Assembly: GCF_038561965.1 (NCBI RefSeq)
Contig: NZ_CP139348.1
Span: 3,162,001-3,226,000 of the forward strand
Direction: 5' to 3'
DNA: 64,000 nucleotides
DNA from: Stutzerimonas stutzeri
GTDB taxonomy: Bacteria; Pseudomonadota; Gammaproteobacteria; Pseudomonadales; Pseudomonadaceae
Under the pieces are notes generated by a model, which saw only the letters and a program-made list of their open reading frames with translations, was not told the DNA's origin and made no database searches. Both the position numbers and the translations under genes were made by a program. Shown here piece after piece: positions 17,322 through 26,511 of the stretch (position 1 is its first letter; each line of letters begins with the position of its first letter).

Positions 17322-19682
17322 ATGGCCAAGGCCGGGGGCAAGCAGTTCAAATCCATCAGGCTCGAACGCCTGGCGCGCTTCATCGAATGGGCGTCGGCAC
17401 GCTATCCGGATTTCATTGCGAAGAAGCATCATCAGGAAAAGTGGTTCACGCCTTACATCGGCTATCCCATCGCCGGCCTGGGTCGCGCTGCGAAGGCGTT
17501 CTGGCTGGGACTGCACGCGCAGGCGGTGGATGATCTGCTCGCCGAGCCCGCCACAGACGAGCTACTCGATCGAGTCGTCAGCCGGGACGTCGGCGAGATT
17601 CACTGCACTGTGGATGTGTTCGGCAGCGAGAAAACCTTCAGCCTGGGCTCACCGCCCCATCTGCTGGAGCCTGACTGGGCGATGCGTCTGGACGATAGCC
17701 CGCAGCGCGACGACTTCCCAGGCAACTTGCGACTGGCGGTGCAGGCCTACATTCGCGGCCGCTTGCAGGTGCTTGAACGCCCCTTCGCCGAGATGGACGA
17801 AGACGATCGGCAGCGCTGCCTGGCGCGCATCCGCCCGGAGCTTTCGCGAGTCGATGAATTCCTGCCGCACGCCGTCGCGACCCTCAACGAGATTCGCCAC
17901 GAGCTGCGCTACGTGGTGCCGCTGCAGCACGGCAGTCTGACGCTTGAACTGCAGCGGCGCATTCCTGCTGGCCAGGATCACCTGCTCAGCGGGACCGAGA
18001 TCGAGGCATGGAAACGTAAGGATCGTGAAGAGCTGCAGGCCACGTTCGATCGCATGCTGGAGCTTGCCGGTGATTTCGAGCTGCAGCAGCTCGGGCACAA
18101 GCGCCTTACCGAACTCATCGCTCTGGAACCCGGACAGATGCGCAAAGCAATTCGTGCCGCTCGCCGCGAGCACGAGGAGAAGATGGCGTTTGCCGTGCTG
18201 CTGGAAAACAACCCGCGCTTCGTCCATTACCACAAGCTCTATCCTGCTCGCCGTCTGACGCGACGCTGGACCGCCCTGCTCGGCCCCACCAACAGTGGCA
18301 AGACGCACCGTTCCATCGAGGCGATGGCGGCGGCCGAGCATGGCATCTACCTGTCGCCGCTGCGTCTGATGGCATTGGAGAACCAGGAGCGCATCGAGTC
18401 GATGGGCGTGCCCTGCTCGCTGGTGACCGGCGAGGAGGAAATCATTCGCGAAGGCGCCACGCACATCTGCTGCACCGTGGAGGAGTTCGCCCGCTTCCGC
18501 CACCAGCACTGGGATGTGGTGGTGGTCGATGAAGTACAGATGATGGCCGACCCACAGCGCGGCTGGGCCTGGGTCGATGCACTGGTCAGCGCGCATACAT
18601 CGCAACTGATGATGACCGGGCCGGCGCTGATCGAACCCTCTTTGCGCACCCTCTGCGAACTCTGCGAAGACCGCCTGGTGGTTCAACGCACTAAACGCCT
18701 GTCCCCCGTGGACGTTGCCCGCCATGCCACAACGCTGGAGCGCCTCGAGCCCGGCTCGTTGCTGGTGGCCTTCAGTCGCAAGCTGGTGCTGGAGCTCAAG
18801 GGCATGCTCGAGAGCACCGGCAAAAGCGTGTCGGTGGTCTACGGTGCCCTCTCTCCCGAGGTGCGCCGCGAGCAGGCCCGGCGGTTCCGTGAAGGCGAGG
18901 CGGACATCATGGTCGCTACCGACGCGGTCGGTATGGGCCTCAACCTGCCGGCACACACGCTTTGCTTCTACACCGACGAAAAATTCGACGGCATTCAGAA
19001 TCGCCAGCTCAAGGTGCAGGAGGTCAAGCAGATCGGCGGACGTGCCGGGCGCTTCGGCCACCACGACAACGGCGAGATCACCACACTCGATCCGCAGACA
19101 CTCAAGTCCATCCGCCGCTTGTTCAACAGTCCGGATGCACCGGTGGACCTGAGCCAGTTCCAGGTACGCCCGTCGATCGATCACCTCATGGCGATTTCCG
19201 AACTGATGGGTGAGCCGAGCCTGCTGCGTGCCTGGCTGACCTTCAATCGCAATATCAACTACGGCGAGGCCTTCATCTCGATACTGCCGGACGAGCTGGC
19301 CGAATGGATCGAGTTGATCGACGACCCGAAGACTCCGCTCTGGCTGCGCTGGACCTTCGCCTGCACGCCGATCCGCGGAGGCTTCGACAGCCCGGCAAGT
19401 CAACACGCCCAGCGCTGGATCAAGCGCGTCGCCGAAGGTCACGCTATCCCGATGCCGAAACTGCTGCTTGGCGCTGATCTGGCCAGTCTGGAGAGCACCC
19501 TGCACGTGGTGGAAACCTACCTGCACCTGGCCCGAAGCTTGCCCGAGCATTTCCCAGAGCACGACGACGGCGAAGCGGCGCGCAAACTGCTCAACGATGC
19601 CATCACCCGTGAGCTTTCACGCCAACGCAAGCCGCGCGCAGCGCGACGCGGCAGTGCTCGCAAGGCAGGCCGGCGGCGTTGA
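17322..19682 (+). CDS. SUV3-like DExH-box RNA helicase
   Basis: A 786-residue superfamily 2 helicase. About 310 N-terminal residues of family-specific helical sequence precede the motor core: Walker A GPTNSGKTHRS near 325, motif II DEVQMMAD near 405, motif VI GGRAGRFGHH near 570. The DEVQ box, the TNSGKT loop and the following C-terminal helical domain match the SUV3 family, known as the RNA-unwinding partner of PNPase in mitochondria. The tail is basic (RKPRAARRGSARKAGRRR) and suits RNA binding. The ATG at 17322 is preferred to the GTG at 17313. The bacterial role is not settled; RNA decay is inferred. Confidence 0.8.
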   Translation: MAKAGGKQFKSIRLERLARFIEWASARYPDFIAKKHHQEKWFTPYIGYPIAGLGRAAKAFWLGLHAQAVDDLLAEPATDELLDRVVSRDVGEIHCTVDVFGSEKTFSLGSPPHLLEPDWAMRLDDSPQRDDFPGNLRLAVQAYIRGRLQVLERPFAEMDEDDRQRCLARIRPELSRVDEFLPHAVATLNEIRHELRYVVPLQHGSLTLELQRRIPAGQDHLLSGTEIEAWKRKDREELQATFDRMLELAGDFELQQLGHKRLTELIALEPGQMRKAIRAARREHEEKMAFAVLLENNPRFVHYHKLYPARRLTRRWTALLGPTNSGKTHRSIEAMAAAEHGIYLSPLRLMALENQERIESMGVPCSLVTGEEEIIREGATHICCTVEEFARFRHQHWDVVVVDEVQMMADPQRGWAWVDALVSAHTSQLMMTGPALIEPSLRTLCELCEDRLVVQRTKRLSPVDVARHATTLERLEPGSLLVAFSRKLVLELKGMLESTGKSVSVVYGALSPEVRREQARRFREGEADIMVATDAVGMGLNLPAHTLCFYTDEKFDGIQNRQLKVQEVKQIGGRAGRFGHHDNGEITTLDPQTLKSIRRLFNSPDAPVDLSQFQVRPSIDHLMAISELMGEPSLLRAWLTFNRNINYGEAFISILPDELAEWIELIDDPKTPLWLRWTFACTPIRGGFDSPASQHAQRWIKRVAEGHAIPMPKLLLGADLASLESTLHVVETYLHLARSLPEHFPEHDDGEAARKLLNDAITRELSRQRKPRAARRGSARKAGRRR

Positions 19683-19837
19683 ACGCTGGTCGAGATCGCC
19701 CAAACGTTTGCGCGGCATTGACGTTTGCAAGGCGCGGCGGCAATCACGCGACAGCGCCCTGCATCGTTTGTTCCATAGCCAAACGTCGAAAATGTTCGAA
19801 TTTTTACTTTGACAGTCGCTTTCTTTGCCTCTAAGTT

Positions 19838-19849
19838 TTCGTTTCCGAA
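19838..19849 (+). promoter_or_regulatory. GlpR operator upstream of glpF
   Basis: TTCGTTTCCGAA fits the GlpR core TTCG-N4-CGAA exactly and sits 60 bases before the glpF start. Further half-sites flank it: TGTTCGAA at 19793-19800 and CCGAAC at 19855-19860. The regulator gene glpR lies downstream in the same cluster, so glycerol (as glycerol-3-phosphate) should relieve repression here. Confidence 0.7.
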
Positions 19850-19909
19850 CAATTCCGAACCAAAGCAGTGCTCGGAATAAAACAAAAACAAACGAACGAG
19901 GCTCCGCGC

Positions 19910-20791
19910 ATGAGTACGCCCATCGTCCCGACGCTAAAGGGACAATGCATTGCCGAATTTCTCGGCACTGCCCTCCTCATCTTCTTCGGTACCGGCTGCG
20001 TCGCAGCGCTCAAGCTCGGCGGCGCCGACCTGGGGCTCTGGGAAATCAGCATCATCTGGGGCATCGGAGTTTCGATGGCGGTGTATCTCGCCGCCGGCGT
20101 TTCCGGTGCCCACCTGAACCCGGCCGTAACCATTGCCCTGTGGTTGTTCGGCACCTTCGAACGGCACCGTGTCCCGGCCTACATCCTGGCCCAGGTGGCT
20201 GGCGCGTTTTGTTCCGCCGCATTGGTCTACGGGCTGTACAGCAGCCTGTTCTTCGATTTCGAACAAGCCCAGCAGATGGTTCGCGGCAGCGTTGAAAGCC
20301 TCGAGCTTGCGTCGATCTTCTCCACCTACCCGCACGCGTCGCTGTCGTTCGGCCAGGCATTCCTGGTGGAGATGGTGATCACGGCGATCCTGCTGGCGAT
20401 GATCATGGCCATCACTGACGACGGCAACGGCCTGCCCAGCGGCCCGCTGGCCCCCTTGCTGATCGGCCTGCTGATCGCCGTCATCGGTGGCGCGATGGGT
20501 CCGTTGACCGGTTTCGCGATGAATCCGGCGCGGGATTTCGGGCCTAAGCTGATGACGTTCTTCGCCGGCTGGGGCGACGTCGCCTTCACTGGCGGGAAAG
20601 ACATTCCGTATTTCCTGGTGCCGATACTCGCCCCGATTCTCGGCGCTTGCCTGGGCGCCGCGGGTTATAAGGCACTGATCTGTCGGCACCTGCCAGGCGT
20701 CGGATCAGCCGCCTGTGATGCACCCATACCCAAGGAAAAGGCCTCTGCCGAAATGGGCTCCGCCCAGCCCGATGTCAGCAAAGTTCGCTAA
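19910..20791 (+). CDS. glpF: Glycerol uptake facilitator GlpF
   Basis: A 293-residue aquaglyceroporin with the two NPA-type motifs, VSGAHLNPAVT near 67 and TGFAMNPARDFGPK near 203; the Asp after NPAR is the hallmark of glycerol facilitators rather than water-only aquaporins. It conducts glycerol through the inner membrane. The ATG at 19910 (MSTPIVPTL) is chosen over an upstream in-frame codon. glpK follows after 12 bases, and a GlpR operator precedes the gene. The C-terminal 35 residues are polar and variable. Confidence 0.95.
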   Translation: MSTPIVPTLKGQCIAEFLGTALLIFFGTGCVAALKLGGADLGLWEISIIWGIGVSMAVYLAAGVSGAHLNPAVTIALWLFGTFERHRVPAYILAQVAGAFCSAALVYGLYSSLFFDFEQAQQMVRGSVESLELASIFSTYPHASLSFGQAFLVEMVITAILLAMIMAITDDGNGLPSGPLAPLLIGLLIAVIGGAMGPLTGFAMNPARDFGPKLMTFFAGWGDVAFTGGKDIPYFLVPILAPILGACLGAAGYKALICRHLPGVGSAACDAPIPKEKASAEMGSAQPDVSKVR

Positions 20792-20803
20792 GGAAACGAC
20801 GCC

Positions 20804-22312
20804 ATGAGCAATCAGAACAAGCAATTCATAGTCGCCCTCGACCAGGGCACCACTAGCTCCCGCGCCATCGTGCTGGATCGCAACGCCAACGTGGTAACCA
20901 TCGCCCAGCGCGAGTTCGCGCAGATCTACCCACAGCCAAGCTGGGTCGAACATGACCCGATGGAAATCTGGGCAACGCAGAGCGGCGTATTCGTCGAAGC
21001 CCTGGCCCAGGCCGGTATCACCAATGAACAAGTAGCGGCAATCGGTATCACCAACCAGCGCGAAACGGCCATCGTCTGGGACAAGGTCACCGGTCGACCG
21101 ATTTACAACGCGATCGTCTGGCAGAGCCGGCAAAGCACGCCGATCTGTGATCAGCTCAAGCGCGACGGCATGGAAGCGCACATCCGCAAGACCACGGGCC
21201 TGGTGATCGACCCTTACTTCTCCGGCACCAAGATCAAGTGGATTCTCGACCACGTCGAGGGTAGCCGCGAACGCGCCCGCCGCGGCGAGCTGCTGTTCGG
21301 CACCGTCGACTGCTGGCTGATCTGGAAGATGACCCAGGGCAAGGCCCACGTCACCGACTACACCAACGCCTCGCGCACCATGCTGTTCGATATTCACAAG
21401 CTGGACTGGGACCCGGTGATGCTCGAGGCGCTGGATATTCCGCGCGAAATGCTGCCGGAAGTGCGCTCCTCGTCGGAAATCTACGGGCACGCCTACATTG
21501 GCTCGGGCCAGAGCACCGGCATCCCCATCGCCGGTATCGCCGGGGACCAGCAGGCTGCGCTGTTCGGCCAGATGTGTGTCGAGCCTGGCCAGGCCAAGAA
21601 CACCTATGGCACCGGCTGCTTCCTGCTGATGAATACCGGAACCAAGGCGGTGCAGTCCGAACACGGCCTGCTGACAACCATCGCCTGCGGACCGCGTGGC
21701 GAAGTGAATTACGCGCTGGAAGGCGCCATCTTCAATGGCGGTTCCACCGTGCAGTGGCTGCGTGACGAGCTGAAGGTGCTCAACGAGTCGCTGGATTCGG
21801 AATACTTCGCGACCAAGGTTCCGGACAGCAATGGCATCTACCTGGTACCAGCCTTCACCGGTCTCGGCGCCCCCTACTGGGACCCGCGAGCCCGTGGCGC
21901 GCTGTTCGGTCTGACCCGCGGAGTCAAGGTCGATCACCTGATCCGTGCGGCGTTGGAATCCATCGCTTACCAGACCCGCGACGTGCTCGATGCCATGCAG
22001 CAGGATGCCGGTGAGCGACTGCGCGCGCTGCGAGTGGATGGCGGTGCAGTGGCCAACAACTTCCTCATGCAGTTCCAGGCGGACCTGCTCGGCACCCAGG
22101 TCGAACGTCCACAAATGAAGGAAACCACTGCACTCGGCGCCGCCTACCTGGCGGGCCTGGCAACCGGTTTCTGGAGTGACCTGGACGAGCTGCGCAGCAA
22201 GAGCAGCATTGAGCGGGTGTTCGAACCGGCGTGCGGAAGCGAACAGCGCGAAGCGCTCTACCGCGGCTGGCAGAAGGCCGTCGACCGCACGCGCAACTGG
22301 GCCGAGGACTGA
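20804..22312 (+). CDS. glpK: Glycerol kinase GlpK
   Basis: A 502-residue FGGY-family kinase that phosphorylates glycerol to sn-glycerol-3-phosphate, trapping it in the cell. Diagnostic stretches: FIVALDQGTTSSRA at the N-terminus, GITNQRET near 80, VDCWLIWKM near 168, AGIAGDQQAALFGQ near 244, and GGSTVQWLRD near 310. The length is normal for the family. It lies 12 bases after glpF and is surely co-transcribed with it. Confidence 0.97.
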   Translation: MSNQNKQFIVALDQGTTSSRAIVLDRNANVVTIAQREFAQIYPQPSWVEHDPMEIWATQSGVFVEALAQAGITNEQVAAIGITNQRETAIVWDKVTGRPIYNAIVWQSRQSTPICDQLKRDGMEAHIRKTTGLVIDPYFSGTKIKWILDHVEGSRERARRGELLFGTVDCWLIWKMTQGKAHVTDYTNASRTMLFDIHKLDWDPVMLEALDIPREMLPEVRSSSEIYGHAYIGSGQSTGIPIAGIAGDQQAALFGQMCVEPGQAKNTYGTGCFLLMNTGTKAVQSEHGLLTTIACGPRGEVNYALEGAIFNGGSTVQWLRDELKVLNESLDSEYFATKVPDSNGIYLVPAFTGLGAPYWDPRARGALFGLTRGVKVDHLIRAALESIAYQTRDVLDAMQQDAGERLRALRVDGGAVANNFLMQFQADLLGTQVERPQMKETTALGAAYLAGLATGFWSDLDELRSKSSIERVFEPACGSEQREALYRGWQKAVDRTRNWAED

Positions 22313-22323
22313 TCTGACGCTAC

Positions 22324-22360
22324 CCGCGCCTGTGCTCCGATCGTTCGGAAGCAGGCGCGG
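22324..22360 (+). terminator. Hairpin after glpK
   Basis: CCGCGCCTG (22324-22332) pairs with CAGGCGCGG (22352-22360), with an inner stem TCCGA/TCGGA in the loop. No clear T-run follows, so it may attenuate or stabilise the 3' end rather than stop transcription fully. Confidence 0.45.
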
Positions 22361-22444
22361 CATGCGCGAATTCGAACAGCTGACGCTTTAATCGAACGCC
22401 AGACTACGGCATGCTTCCCGCACAACAGCGAACAAGGAAGCCTC

Positions 22445-23203
22445 ATGAGCCTGGCGCCCCGACAGCAGAACATTCTGGAACTCGTGCGCGAGCGCGGCTA
22501 TGTGAGCATTGATGAGCTGGCCCGGCATTTCGCCGTCACGCCACAAACCATCCGCCGTGACATCAACCAGCTCGGCGACGCCGGCCTGCTACGACGCTAC
22601 CACGGCGGCGCGGCATACGACTCCAGCGTACAGAACACCGCCTACAGCCAGCGTGCGCATCAGATGCGCGACGAGAAACTGCGCATAGCCGCTGCCATGG
22701 CGGCACGCATTCCCGACCAGGCTTCGCTATTCATCAACATCGGCACCACCACCGAGGCGATTGCCCAAGCCCTGCTCAACCATCGCGACCTGAAGATCAT
22801 TACCAACGATCTGCATGTGGCGAGCATTCTCAGCACCAAGGAAGACTTCGACGTACTGATCGCCGGCGGCAACGTGCGCAGCGATGGTGGCGTGGTGGGT
22901 CAGGCGACTGCCGACTTCATCAGCCAGTTCAAGGTCGACTTCGCATTGATCGGCATCAGCGGCATCGACGAGGACGGCACCCTACTCGACTTCGACTATC
23001 AGGAAGTTCGCGTCTCCCAGGCGATCATCCACAACGCGCGCAAGGTATTCCTGGCTGCCGACTCCAGCAAGTTCGGCCGCAGCGCCATGACACGTCTGGG
23101 CTCGCTGGAACAGATCGATTGCCTGTTCACCGATGCACCGCCTTCCGAGGTATTCGCCGAGTTGCTTACTCGTCACAAGGTGCAGCTGGAGATCGCCGAG
23201 TAG
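22445..23203 (+). CDS. glpR: DeoR-family glycerol-3-phosphate regulon repressor GlpR
   Basis: A 252-residue DeoR-family repressor. The N-terminal helix-turn-helix is YVSIDELARHFAVTPQTIRRDINQL (near 20-45), then the sugar-phosphate isomerase-like sensor domain (LFINIGTTTEAIAQAL near 98, then IAGGNVRSDGG near 138). Its place between glpK and glpD marks it as the G3P-responsive GlpR. It should bind the TTCG/CGAA sites before glpF and glpD. Ribosome-binding site AAGGAAGC precedes the ATG. Confidence 0.93.
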   Translation: MSLAPRQQNILELVRERGYVSIDELARHFAVTPQTIRRDINQLGDAGLLRRYHGGAAYDSSVQNTAYSQRAHQMRDEKLRIAAAMAARIPDQASLFINIGTTTEAIAQALLNHRDLKIITNDLHVASILSTKEDFDVLIAGGNVRSDGGVVGQATADFISQFKVDFALIGISGIDEDGTLLDFDYQEVRVSQAIIHNARKVFLAADSSKFGRSAMTRLGSLEQIDCLFTDAPPSEVFAELLTRHKVQLEIAE

Positions 23204-23273
23204 CTGCTGCAAGGCGTTCCTACGCACCCAGACATACTGTAAGGCTACAAGGCGCCGAGTAGGTTCGACGGCG

Positions 23274-23300
23274 TTTCGCGGACAGGCCCGCTCCCACAGG
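23274..23300. repeat. Pseudomonas REP-like element (degenerate)
   Basis: TTCGCGGACAGGCCCGCTCC and the following CACAGG resemble the common Pseudomonas REP core in which TTCGCGG, a short GC arm and CCCGCTCC-ACAGG are conserved. Only one copy is seen here. It sits in the glpR-glpD gap. Confidence 0.5.
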
Positions 23301-23490
23301 TGGTGCCGTGCTTACTGATGGGTGCGGTCGGGGGACTCCGAGTTTCGCCCCTAACTGGCCCCGTTCCACTGCATTCTTCGCAACCAAGGCTGCTCATACC
23401 AACTCGTGCGCTGGCGAGCGGGCAGATCTGGCCCAGCGGGCCGTATGTGGCTATCGGCACCTCCCGCAACGCTTCCGTCAATCGAATATA

Positions 23491-23580
23491 AAAGTTCGAA
23501 TATTTTCTCTTTTATCTATTTTCGAACATTTTTGCTTTCATACGGATTCTTTTGCGAATAGCATGTTCAAACCGAACATG
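23491..23580 (+). promoter_or_regulatory. Candidate GlpR-binding region upstream of glpD
   Basis: This AT-rich stretch holds GTTCGAA (23494-23500), TTCGAACA (23521-23528) and the dyad ATGTTC-AAACC-GAACAT (23563-23579), all half-sites of the TTCG/CGAA GlpR consensus. The last dyad is 1 base short of the ideal core, so the exact operator is uncertain. Position and composition match the glpF operator region, supporting coordinated control of glpD. Confidence 0.55.
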
Positions 23581-23605
23581 ATCTTTCGTTTCCGAGGAGA
23601 AGCCC

Positions 23606-25141
23606 GTGCCCCATTCCGCTCAGCCCGTCTCCGAGCTCTATGACGTTGCCGTAATCGGTGGCGGCATCAATGGTGTCGGTATCGCTGCCGATGCAGCCGG
23701 CCGCGGGCTTTCGGTGTTCCTTTGCGAACGCGACGACCTGGCTAGCCATACGTCATCGGCGAGCAGCAAGCTCATCCATGGCGGGCTGCGCTATCTGGAA
23801 CACTACGAATTCCGTCTGGTCCGTGAAGCGCTCGCAGAGCGCGAGGTGCTGCTGGCCAAGGCGCCGCATATCGTCAAGCCGATGCGCTTCGTGCTGCCCC
23901 ATCGCCCTCATCTGCGCCCTGCCTGGATGATCCGCGCCGGCCTGTTCCTCTACGACAACCTGGGCATGCGCAAAAAACTGCCAGCGTCGCGGGGTTTGCG
24001 CTTCGGCAACGAGAGTCCGCTCAAACCGGCAATCACCCGTGGTTTCGAATACTCCGACTGCTGGGTCGACGATGCACGCCTGGTGGTACTCAACGCCATG
24101 GCCGCGCGGGAAAAAGGCGCGCATATCCATACCCGCACGCAGTGCCTGAGCGCCAAGCGCGCCGGCGGCATCTGGCATGTCGAACTGCAGCGCGAGGATG
24201 GCAGCCGCTTCTCGTTGCGCGCCAAGGCACTGGTCAACGCCGCGGGCCCATGGGTCGCACAGTTCATTGGCGAGAACCTGCAGCAGCGCTCGCCGTACGG
24301 CATCCGCCTGATACAGGGAAGCCACATCGTCGTGCCCAAGCTGTACGAAGGTGAGCAGGCCTACATCATGCAGAACGAGGATCGGCGCATCGTGTTCGCC
24401 ATCCCCTATCTGGACCGCTACACCATGATCGGCACCACGGATCGCGAATATCGCGGCGACCCGGCCAAGGTGAGCATCAGCGAGGAAGAGATCGCCTACG
24501 TACTGGGCGTCGCCAATACGCACTTTCGCAAGCAGCTCGAACCCCGCGACATCGTGCATACGTTCGCCGGTGTCCGGCCGCTGTGCGACGACGAGTCGGA
24601 CAATCCGTCTGCCGTCACCCGCGACTACACCCTTTCGCTGGCCGCGGAAGAAAAGCAGGCACCGCTGCTTTCGGTGTTCGGCGGCAAGCTGACCACCTAC
24701 CGCAAGCTGGCCGAGTCGGCGATGGCGCAGCTCAAGCCGTTCTTTCCCGAGATGGGCGAAAGCTGGACAGCGCTGGCTGCACTGCCCGGTGGCGAGGACA
24801 TGAGCACTGCCGATGCACTCACCGAAGAGCTGGTAGCCAAGGTGCAGGGCGTAACGTTGCCCCTCGCCAAGCGCTGGGCAACCCTCTATGGCAACCGCGT
24901 ATGGCGAATGTTGGGCAACGCGCGCTCGCTCGACACGCTGGGTGAGGATCTCGGCCAGCAGCTGTATGCGCAGGAGGTCGAGTACCTGCGGCGCGAGGAG
25001 TGGGCAACGCAGGTGGACGACGTCCTCTGGCGCCGCACCAAGCTCGGACTGGCCTTCAGCGAACCGGAAAAAGCGCGCTTGGCGCGCTATCTGTTGGAAC
25101 GGCCACTCAGCGAAGCCGTACGCAGCAGCGACGCTGCCTGA
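23606..25141 (+). CDS. glpD: Aerobic glycerol-3-phosphate dehydrogenase GlpD
   Basis: A 511-residue FAD-dependent membrane-associated enzyme that oxidises sn-glycerol-3-phosphate to dihydroxyacetone phosphate and passes electrons to quinone. FAD-binding motif DVAVIGGGINGVGIAADAAG (11-30), then SSASSKLIHGGLRYLE near 50 and FGGKLTTYRKLAE near 355. The start is GTG at 23606 with GAGGAGA seven bases before. It completes the glp cluster after glpR with a 400-base regulatory gap. Confidence 0.95.
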   Translation: MPHSAQPVSELYDVAVIGGGINGVGIAADAAGRGLSVFLCERDDLASHTSSASSKLIHGGLRYLEHYEFRLVREALAEREVLLAKAPHIVKPMRFVLPHRPHLRPAWMIRAGLFLYDNLGMRKKLPASRGLRFGNESPLKPAITRGFEYSDCWVDDARLVVLNAMAAREKGAHIHTRTQCLSAKRAGGIWHVELQREDGSRFSLRAKALVNAAGPWVAQFIGENLQQRSPYGIRLIQGSHIVVPKLYEGEQAYIMQNEDRRIVFAIPYLDRYTMIGTTDREYRGDPAKVSISEEEIAYVLGVANTHFRKQLEPRDIVHTFAGVRPLCDDESDNPSAVTRDYTLSLAAEEKQAPLLSVFGGKLTTYRKLAESAMAQLKPFFPEMGESWTALAALPGGEDMSTADALTEELVAKVQGVTLPLAKRWATLYGNRVWRMLGNARSLDTLGEDLGQQLYAQEVEYLRREEWATQVDDVLWRRTKLGLAFSEPEKARLARYLLERPLSEAVRSSDAA

Positions 25142-25155
25142 ACATACCGCGAAGA

Positions 25156-25192
25156 GCCTGGCGCAAGGCAGGCTCTCTTCCTTGCGCCAGGC
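25156..25192 (+). terminator. Terminator after glpD
   Basis: A perfect 13-bp stem, GCCTGGCGCAAGG and CCTTGCGCCAGGC, with an 11-base loop lies 15 bases after the glpD stop. A short pyrimidine tail (CTCTT) follows. Confidence 0.7.
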
Positions 25193-25328
25193 CTCTTGCG
25201 CATAACCGGACGCACGCCCCATGACATCACCGGGCGCGACCATCCGTCCGCCTTTGCCGCTGTAGTCATCAAGCTTTCACACCCATGGCACACCGTCGAG
25301 CAACTGACCTGCTCTCGGGAGTTGCCTG

Positions 25329-26492
25329 ATGACGACCAATACCGGTGCCCTAGCTGATCGATCTTCCACGCCAGTTGCGCGCCAATGGCTTTCCTGGCTG
25401 TTGGTCGTCACGCTGATCTACTTGCTGCTGGCTGCCGTCGGGGCGATTGGCGATGGCTTCAAGGCGGCTACGGGTGATAACGCCAAAGAGCTGTTCGCCT
25501 TCGCCACCAATCCCTTCGTCGGGCTGATGATCGGCCTGGCCGCCACCGCGCTTATCCAGAGTTCCAGCACCGTAACCTCGATTATCGTTGGCATGGTCGC
25601 CGGGGGCCTGCCGATCCCCATCGCGATCCCGCTGATCATGGGGGCGAACATCGGCACCTCGCTGACCAGCACTATCGTCAGCCTGGGCCATATCCGCAGT
25701 GGTGCGGAGTTTCATCGGGCCTTTTCCGCAGCCACCGTCCACGATGCGTTCAACATCACGGCGGTGACCATCCTGCTGCCGCTGGAGCTACTGTTCCATC
25801 CACTGCAGCGCATGTCCGAATCGCTCGCCGGATTGCTGGTGAGCGAAACCACCAGCGTCGACATGAAGAGCGTGAATTTCATGAAGACCATACTCACCCC
25901 AGCCAGCGAACTGCTCGAAGCAAGCGTCGCCTGGCTGCCGAGCAAGGTCTGGGCTGGCGTCGCGCTGATCATCATCGGGATCGGCCTGATCCTCTTCGTG
26001 GTGCAGGCTATCGGCAAGGTGCTGCGCAAGGTCATGGTCGGCCGCGCCAAGGACATCATGCATGCCAGCGTGGGACGTGGCCCGGTTTCGGGCATCGCGT
26101 CGGGAGCCATCATCACCGTTCTGGTTCAGTCCTCCTCGACCACCACCGCGTTGATCGTGCCGCTCGCGGGTACCGGCGTGTTTTCGCTGAAGCAGGTTTA
26201 CCCATTCACCCTGGGTACCAACATCGGAACCTGCGTCACTGCACTACTGGCAGCCACGGCGATATCAGGCCCCACCGCCGAGCTGGCCATGCAGATCGCT
26301 CTGGTGCATCTGCTGTTCAACCTGTTCGGCATCCTCATCATCTACGTGATTCCGTTCTTGCGCGGGGTTCCGCCGGCGATCGCCACGTATCTGGCCGATC
26401 TGGCGCAACGCAGCAAGCTTTATGTCGGCGCCTACATTGGCGGCGTGTTCTTCGGCCTACCGCTGTTGATGATCGGTGGCAGCCAACTCTGA
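25329..26492 (+). CDS. Na+/phosphate symporter family protein (NptA/PNaS type)
   Basis: A 387-residue membrane protein with the duplicated signature of Na/Pi-II symporters: ALIQSSSTVTSIIVGM near 76 and TVLVQSSSTTTALIVPLAG near 262, each with the QSSS motif that binds Na+ and phosphate. Each is followed by a GANIGTSLT or GTNIGTCVT motif. It takes up inorganic phosphate driven by sodium. GGGAG precedes the ATG. It is followed within 20 bases by a coiled-coil gene and then a phosphate-binding-like protein, so it is probably an operon. Confidence 0.85.
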   Translation: MTTNTGALADRSSTPVARQWLSWLLVVTLIYLLLAAVGAIGDGFKAATGDNAKELFAFATNPFVGLMIGLAATALIQSSSTVTSIIVGMVAGGLPIPIAIPLIMGANIGTSLTSTIVSLGHIRSGAEFHRAFSAATVHDAFNITAVTILLPLELLFHPLQRMSESLAGLLVSETTSVDMKSVNFMKTILTPASELLEASVAWLPSKVWAGVALIIIGIGLILFVVQAIGKVLRKVMVGRAKDIMHASVGRGPVSGIASGAIITVLVQSSSTTTALIVPLAGTGVFSLKQVYPFTLGTNIGTCVTALLAATAISGPTAELAMQIALVHLLFNLFGILIIYVIPFLRGVPPAIATYLADLAQRSKLYVGAYIGGVFFGLPLLMIGGSQL

Positions 26493-26511
26493 CCGGCTGG
26501 AGGGCCACTCT

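Noticed and set aside
17649..19562. 637-codon minus-strand frame opposite the helicase gene
   Set aside because: It is an antisense shadow of the SUV3-like gene; His/Gln/Ala-rich composition with no recognisable domain.
20705..22363. 552-codon minus-strand frame opposite glpK
   Set aside because: Shadow of glpK; the plus strand holds the full glycerol kinase with all motifs.
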